The translations under genes and the position numbers were made by a program. 64,000 nucleotides of DNA, from positions 1 through 64,000 of the forward strand of contig NZ_JAMQAW010000042.1 in assembly GCF_023701525.1 (NCBI RefSeq), read 5' to 3'. The stretch is from Streptomyces albipurpureus. GTDB taxonomy: Bacteria > Actinomycetota > Actinomycetes > Streptomycetales > Streptomycetaceae. Below, one piece after another: positions 61,701 through 64,000 of the stretch (its first letter is position 1; each line of letters starts with the position of its first letter). Under the pieces are notes generated by a model. The model did no database searches and was not told the DNA's origin. It was given only the letters and a program-made list of their open reading frames with translations.

Positions 61701-61934
61701 AACCGCAGCGAGGCCAGCACCTCCGACGGCCTCAGGCTGCTGCCCGATGACCAGGACGCCGTGATCCGCCGAATCAACGGCATCGATCCGTACTGGTCGG
61801 TCGTCGTCGTCAACGACGACCTCCGCGCGCTGCCGCCCACCCGGGTCGAGCAGCTCATCGAGGCGCTCGATCTCGGCATCTACACCCGGATGCTTGACGA
61901 GACGTTCACCAAGAACTGGAAGAACGTCGCCTGA
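58761..61934 (+). CDS. Family B DNA polymerase
   Basis: 1057 aa from the ATG behind AAAGGAG. Exonuclease motif I FYDIESLSDAF (D19, E21) starts the protein. Polymerase motif A is HEDFTSYYPNLLRNM (D625), motif B KLILNSASGAADA (K685, N689), motif C STNTDGLYS (D740). Motif C has NTD instead of DTD, a variant of phage-type enzymes. Other exonuclease motifs probably lie within residues 130-290 (YNSLNYDMTMLALYL, YNVSDCLGLAQLF). A large insert (about 510-600, Lys/Asp-rich) separates the halves. It would replicate the element together with the SF3 helicase. No terminal-protein region is obvious. Confidence 0.9.
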   Translation: MTAQRTPVTASKTRFTFYDIESLSDAFTLCAYTPQPDRAVDDLEIFFLSDVQQLSDAVDPQALYEAVVRSNPGLPAVSVQLWNLRGERGNLRLAELMGLSNADQVNDRGEVSSYPASLRPVCDTDPEYDPLKHPFLAGYNSLNYDMTMLALYLMEAFPAPHSGRLVQPTTAREMREHNDALFNEHIEYMPGYLGWNGPAAKIRRAMMHSGRHLDVARLNELQTKVSLKRLLGMLGRQIKESEKLSHDTSITTIEDLYELLAYNVSDCLGLAQLFQHPAYASNFDLKAGLLAQYFETVYAKNGSVRRDRLTIDSSSAKFVGRILAPYTSLNDIETVSFLYPAKEVADERGISQVNVLDECVRFFEENVAPDPAKDPAATPVQAMAHRQFIQVVDYYRSIEGQNFNDSVDYRDLFDLPARSLRELPKTPNNVPYFHRDASPSSCFATFSTGGIHGAEADMKVFDSDSFEHREQAAMIGLAKLLYPDAKDFVAEAKRQHNLLALPDGTAVDKRLVLLGSDPKKVKYRKSKKDDPDQAEQLARAQAQVPDPAQLLATQRPDTEAMHVRLADGTVLDGKVVLAVTSAVKAVYRDEPARKAPELFTTKTDGSTKLHPKFARTSAGLVIHEDFTSYYPNLLRNMRAFFNPELGEDRYATIFFEKERLGFEMKQPGISAEEKTRLATLRNGTKLILNSASGAADAAHRTPIRMNNRTISMRIIGQLFSWRIGQAQTLAGARIISTNTDGLYSVVDGDNGFDETTNNQVLAEQQAAIGIDIEPELMFLISKDSNNRLELEPPSEDRSVADSPIITASGGTLACHAGTTPTKSLAHPAVIDFGLARYLQAVASRGEEALAEPFDPVLGRKVIEEAIDPADPVRTLLLFQNVLAASRGSITYPFAADPVCAGPDRDDGEDADGQLVNPQALQMVNRVFIVRDGTDGAVSLHNAGAWKVNPASQSKRRESGSAGVRRDPVALTILRHHGWAKNRSEASTSDGLRLLPDDQDAVIRRINGIDPYWSVVVVNDDLRALPPTRVEQLIEALDLGIYTRMLDETFTKNWKNVA

Positions 61935-62003
61935 TCGGCATCTTGAGTCTCAATCGAGGTTGAGGGCCGGTTCGGCTTGGCGCAACAAATGAATCGAGGG
62001 GAA

Positions 62004-62198
62004 ATGAGTGCACATTCCGTTAAGAAGAAATGCAAATTCGAGCAATGTCAACAGTTCTTCGTGACGGGTAGTCGATGGGATAACCAGAGAGCCCAGAATC
62101 TGGGGTGGTTCTTGCAGCGGAACGGTGACGTGTGGTGCTCCGGCCATACCCCCGACTGGGTTGCCGATTGGCGATCTAAATGCAAGGAGAAACGATAA
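62004..62198 (+). CDS. Small Cys-rich protein, 64 aa, lower GC
   Basis: ATG after GAGGGGAA. KKCKFEQCQQFF at the start and VWCSGHTPDW later suggest a CxxxxC...CxxH zinc site. Codon use is visibly more A/T-rich (AAG AAG AAA TGC AAA) than in neighbours, a sign of recent acquisition. TAATG overlap with the next gene. Function unknown. Confidence 0.6.
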   Translation: MSAHSVKKKCKFEQCQQFFVTGSRWDNQRAQNLGWFLQRNGDVWCSGHTPDWVADWRSKCKEKR

Positions 62199-62527
62199 TG
62201 CATGAAGAAATCGCGTCAACCGACGCCTCCGCCCACGACGACGATACCCAGGCCCAGCGGGAGAAGAACACGACCTGCGAGGGCATCCTGGTCCGTCGGG
62301 GCCTGATCTGGCAGAACCTCGACACCCGGCAGAGCAACCGCCACGTCGTCATCGAGTCAGTTGCTGACGGGGAGGTCCTGGTCCGAGATCACTACGGCAC
62401 GAAGCGCTCCACCCTCAGCGTCTCCCGAATGCACACCCACTCCTCAGGCCTCCGGCTCGTCTCGCCCGGCGAGCTGAAGTACGGTGCGCCGAAGGCCCCT
62501 TCGGGTGAGACGTGTGAGAGCCGATGA
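62198..62527 (+). CDS. Unknown protein, 109 aa
   Basis: ATG overlaps the upstream TAA, AAGGAG before it. Acidic start, then a beta region (CEGILVRRGLIWQNLDTRQS, HVVIESVADGEVLVRDHY) that looks like a small SH3-like barrel. Coupled by ATGA to the nuclease gene, so probably a partner of it. Function unknown. Confidence 0.6.
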   Translation: MHEEIASTDASAHDDDTQAQREKNTTCEGILVRRGLIWQNLDTRQSNRHVVIESVADGEVLVRDHYGTKRSTLSVSRMHTHSSGLRLVSPGELKYGAPKAPSGETCESR

Positions 62528-62853
62528 CGTCCCCGCGTGAGCGGGACATCGAGGGCTACCTCCTTGCCCAGTGCCGGGCACACGGCTTTCTGTGTCTGAA
62601 GTTCGTCTCTCCGGCCCGCGGGGGAGTGCCCGACCGGATCGTCATCGCCCCCCGCGGCACCGTGTTCGTCGAGGTCAAACGCCCCGGCGGCCAGTTGAGG
62701 AAGCTGCAACACCTCACGCACGCCAAGTTGCGCCGGCACGGGGCCGAGGTCCACGTCGTCGACAACAAGCCGAGCGTCGACGCGTTCATCGCCCACCTCC
62801 TCGAGTCCCCATCCGACCAACAGAGAGCAGCACCATGCCCCACAGATACATAG
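62524..62853 (+). CDS. VRR-NUC nuclease
   Basis: 109 aa, a single VRR-NUC domain: RERDIEGYLLAQCRAHG, FVSPARGGVPDRIVIAPRG (D37), VFVEVKRPGGQL (E50, K52, Q57), then RHGAEVHVVDNKPSVDAFI. This PD-(D/E)XK fold is found in FAN1 and, as a stand-alone domain, in phages, where it cuts branched or Holliday-type DNA (established for relatives). Coupled to the upstream gene by ATGA. It likely resolves branched replication intermediates (inference). Confidence 0.9.
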   Translation: MTSPRERDIEGYLLAQCRAHGFLCLKFVSPARGGVPDRIVIAPRGTVFVEVKRPGGQLRKLQHLTHAKLRRHGAEVHVVDNKPSVDAFIAHLLESPSDQQRAAPCPTDT

Positions 62854-62860
62854 GTTTGTC

Positions 62861-63238
62861 GTGAGCGAGCCTCGCTACGCGTGCCGCCGGTGCGGCACGT
62901 GGAACTGCTCCGCCTGCGATGGACAGCGGGCGAACACGGACGTCCGATACGTCAACTACCCCTGCAAGCGCTGCCGGGGCCTGACCGGAACCCTCACCCC
63001 GACCATGCACACGGCCAAGATGTGGGGCACGCACAACGACGGCCCGCTGCCGATGGCGTTCCCCTACGGCGAGCGCCCTCCGGCCGGAGAGTGGGCCCTG
63101 GGTTTCGGCAGCCGGGATGTTCCGCAGCCGCACTACCGGGGGGTACCCATCCCCGCGGACATTCAGTTGAACCTGGAGTCGTTTGGGCGAGGGGTGGACG
63201 CGGCGCTGGAGCGTTACGGCATCGAGCGCGCGTTGTGA
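62861..63238 (+). CDS. Zinc-binding protein, 125 aa
   Basis: GTG 7 bases past the nuclease stop. Two CxxC pairs at each side of a loop: YACRRCGTWNCSACDG and YPCKRCRGLTG, a likely two-zinc or treble-clef module in the first 45 residues. The C-terminal half is Pro/Gly-rich with a final helix (LNLESFGRGVDAALERYG). Function unknown. Operon position suggests DNA metabolism. Confidence 0.65.
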   Translation: MSEPRYACRRCGTWNCSACDGQRANTDVRYVNYPCKRCRGLTGTLTPTMHTAKMWGTHNDGPLPMAFPYGERPPAGEWALGFGSRDVPQPHYRGVPIPADIQLNLESFGRGVDAALERYGIERAL

Positions 63239-63570
63239 GGTACAGCGGAAAGATCCGGGAGTCCGAAGCTGGCGGCGCTCCAGGCTGGTCGCCGTCTGCG
63301 AATGCGACTGGACGCACAGAGCCGCCCCGTCTGCTGGATGAACTGCTGGCCGACGGAGGGCCCCAGGGTACTGAGCAAGCTCCGGGGCCGTCTGGGCGAG
63401 CCAGGGCCGACATTCCGCATGCGCCAGTTTGCGCGGTTTCGGGATCGATGAGACGCACGCCATCGTCGCTCTGGTCATCGGTCGGCATTACGCCCTGGCC
63501 GAACCCGTCTCGTTCAGTTCCGCCCGGCCAGCACCGGCCACCTGTACACCGCCACCGAGGAGATCTGACC
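63239..63570. other. Intergenic stretch
   Basis: 332 bases. One 49-codon frame from ATG 63302 (MRLDAQSRPVCWMNCW) lacks a ribosome site. Nothing else seen. Confidence 0.4.
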
Positions 63571-64000
63571 GTGATCCGTGAAGAGCGCATCCCGCTCGCC
63601 ACCCTGACTGAGGACCAGCTCGAATCCCTATACGCCCACATCGACTCCCTCACCAACACCCCGGTGCTGCGCACGTGTCTGGTGCCCGGGTGTCTGCGCC
63701 AATTCGACGCCATGGCGACGATGGCCGGCTCACCTATGCGCCCCGAGTGGTCGGCGGCAGGCTGGTCCATGCTCGGCGCGGGCAGCATCTTCCCCACGGG
63801 AGGCCACATCTGCCCCGACCACAAGGACCTCGTCACCAGCCACTGGCCGCGGCGCCTCGAACTGCCCTCCGGCCGCTGGTCCGTGGCCTGCCCGTGTGGC
63901 TGGTCTCCGGTCCCGCAGCGCTGGCACCGTCTCGTCGCCGCACAGTGGGAGCAGCACCTTCTCACCGAAACCGGTGCGCTGCCGGCCGCCCCGCCCGTCA
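63571..64000 (+). CDS. Cys/His-containing unknown protein, runs off the window
   Basis: GTG after GAGGAGA. At least 143 aa, open to the window end. Helical start (LATLTEDQLESLYAHIDSLT), then CLVPGC, HICPDHKD and ACPCGW, enough for two zinc sites. C-terminal helix RWHRLVAAQWEQHLLTE. Typical of actinomycete mobile-element proteins of unknown role. Confidence 0.55.
   Translation, partial: MIREERIPLATLTEDQLESLYAHIDSLTNTPVLRTCLVPGCLRQFDAMATMAGSPMRPEWSAAGWSMLGAGSIFPTGGHICPDHKDLVTSHWPRRLELPSGRWSVACPCGWSPVPQRWHRLVAAQWEQHLLTETGALPAAPPV

Noticed and set aside
1-64000. CRISPR arrays, rRNA, standard tRNA genes, insertion sequences
   Set aside because: No regular repeat-spacer array, no rRNA signature, no full-length tRNA and no transposase with terminal repeats could be found by reading both strands.
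1-64000. Conjugation (TraB, relaxase), telomere proteins (Tap/Tpg) or virion genes
   Set aside because: Looked for and not recognised in any reading frame. They may lie outside the window.

Overview
The window is GC-rich with strongly GC-biased third codon positions, many GTG and TTG starts, an Lsr2-type nucleoid protein and purine-rich Shine-Dalgarno sites. This fits Streptomyces or a close actinomycete relative. The gene content does not look chromosomal. It combines an SF3 replicative helicase, a family B DNA polymerase, a VRR-NUC nuclease, SSB, a DHH-type exonuclease-like protein, a type IA topoisomerase, a ParR/ParM-type partition pair and dozens of small ORFans. I read it as part of a large extrachromosomal replicon (giant plasmid or phage-plasmid). 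No virion structural genes, relaxase, TraB translocase or telomere proteins are visible, so plasmid versus phage-plasmid cannot be settled here.

Layout. 0-6.3 kb (minus strand): integrase-like ORF, type IA topoisomerase, a coupled three-gene unit (ribbon-helix-helix/MobC-like protein, unknown protein, zinc-ribbon plus HTH protein) and a small lipoprotein. 6.3-37.2 kb (plus strand): a long array of mostly small unknown genes, many translationally coupled in twos and threes and often separated by hairpin terminators. Recognisable members are a homing-endonuclease-associated-repeat protein, a P-loop ATPase, a membrane GGDEF protein, SSB and a YdbS/YdbT-like bPH2 membrane pair. 37.4-42.8 kb: a PcfJ-like protein, then decaying genes including a broken paralogue of the 12.2 kb gene. 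42.5-48.6 kb (minus strand): an operon led by ParR-like and ParM-like genes, running through a 23-codon ORF and an N6-methylase-fold protein into long alanine-rich unknown proteins. 48.6-50.6 kb: a repeat-bearing region without convincing genes. 50.6-55.4 kb: SLOG-fold protein, Lsr2, DHH phosphoesterase, CPBP protease. 55.4-64 kb: an array of about twelve 9-bp iteron-like repeats, followed by SF3 helicase, family B polymerase, a small coupled operon ending in VRR-NUC, and Cys-rich proteins.

How it fits together. The right end looks like a self-contained replication module: candidate iteron origin, SF3 helicase, PolB, nuclease, with DHH exonuclease, SSB and topoisomerase encoded elsewhere in the window. 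ParR/ParM would segregate the replicon and Lsr2 may silence or organise it. The most unusual non-coding feature is a dispersed family of about nine short hairpins (7-bp stem, GNA-type triloop, followed by CGG), all in one orientation and lying before plus-strand genes, with three in tandem before ssb. Two tRNA-like or cloverleaf folds (15616-15674 and 28264-28336) are also notable. Several genes carry single-nucleotide frame breaks with intact coding sense on both sides, which may be real decay or assembly error.
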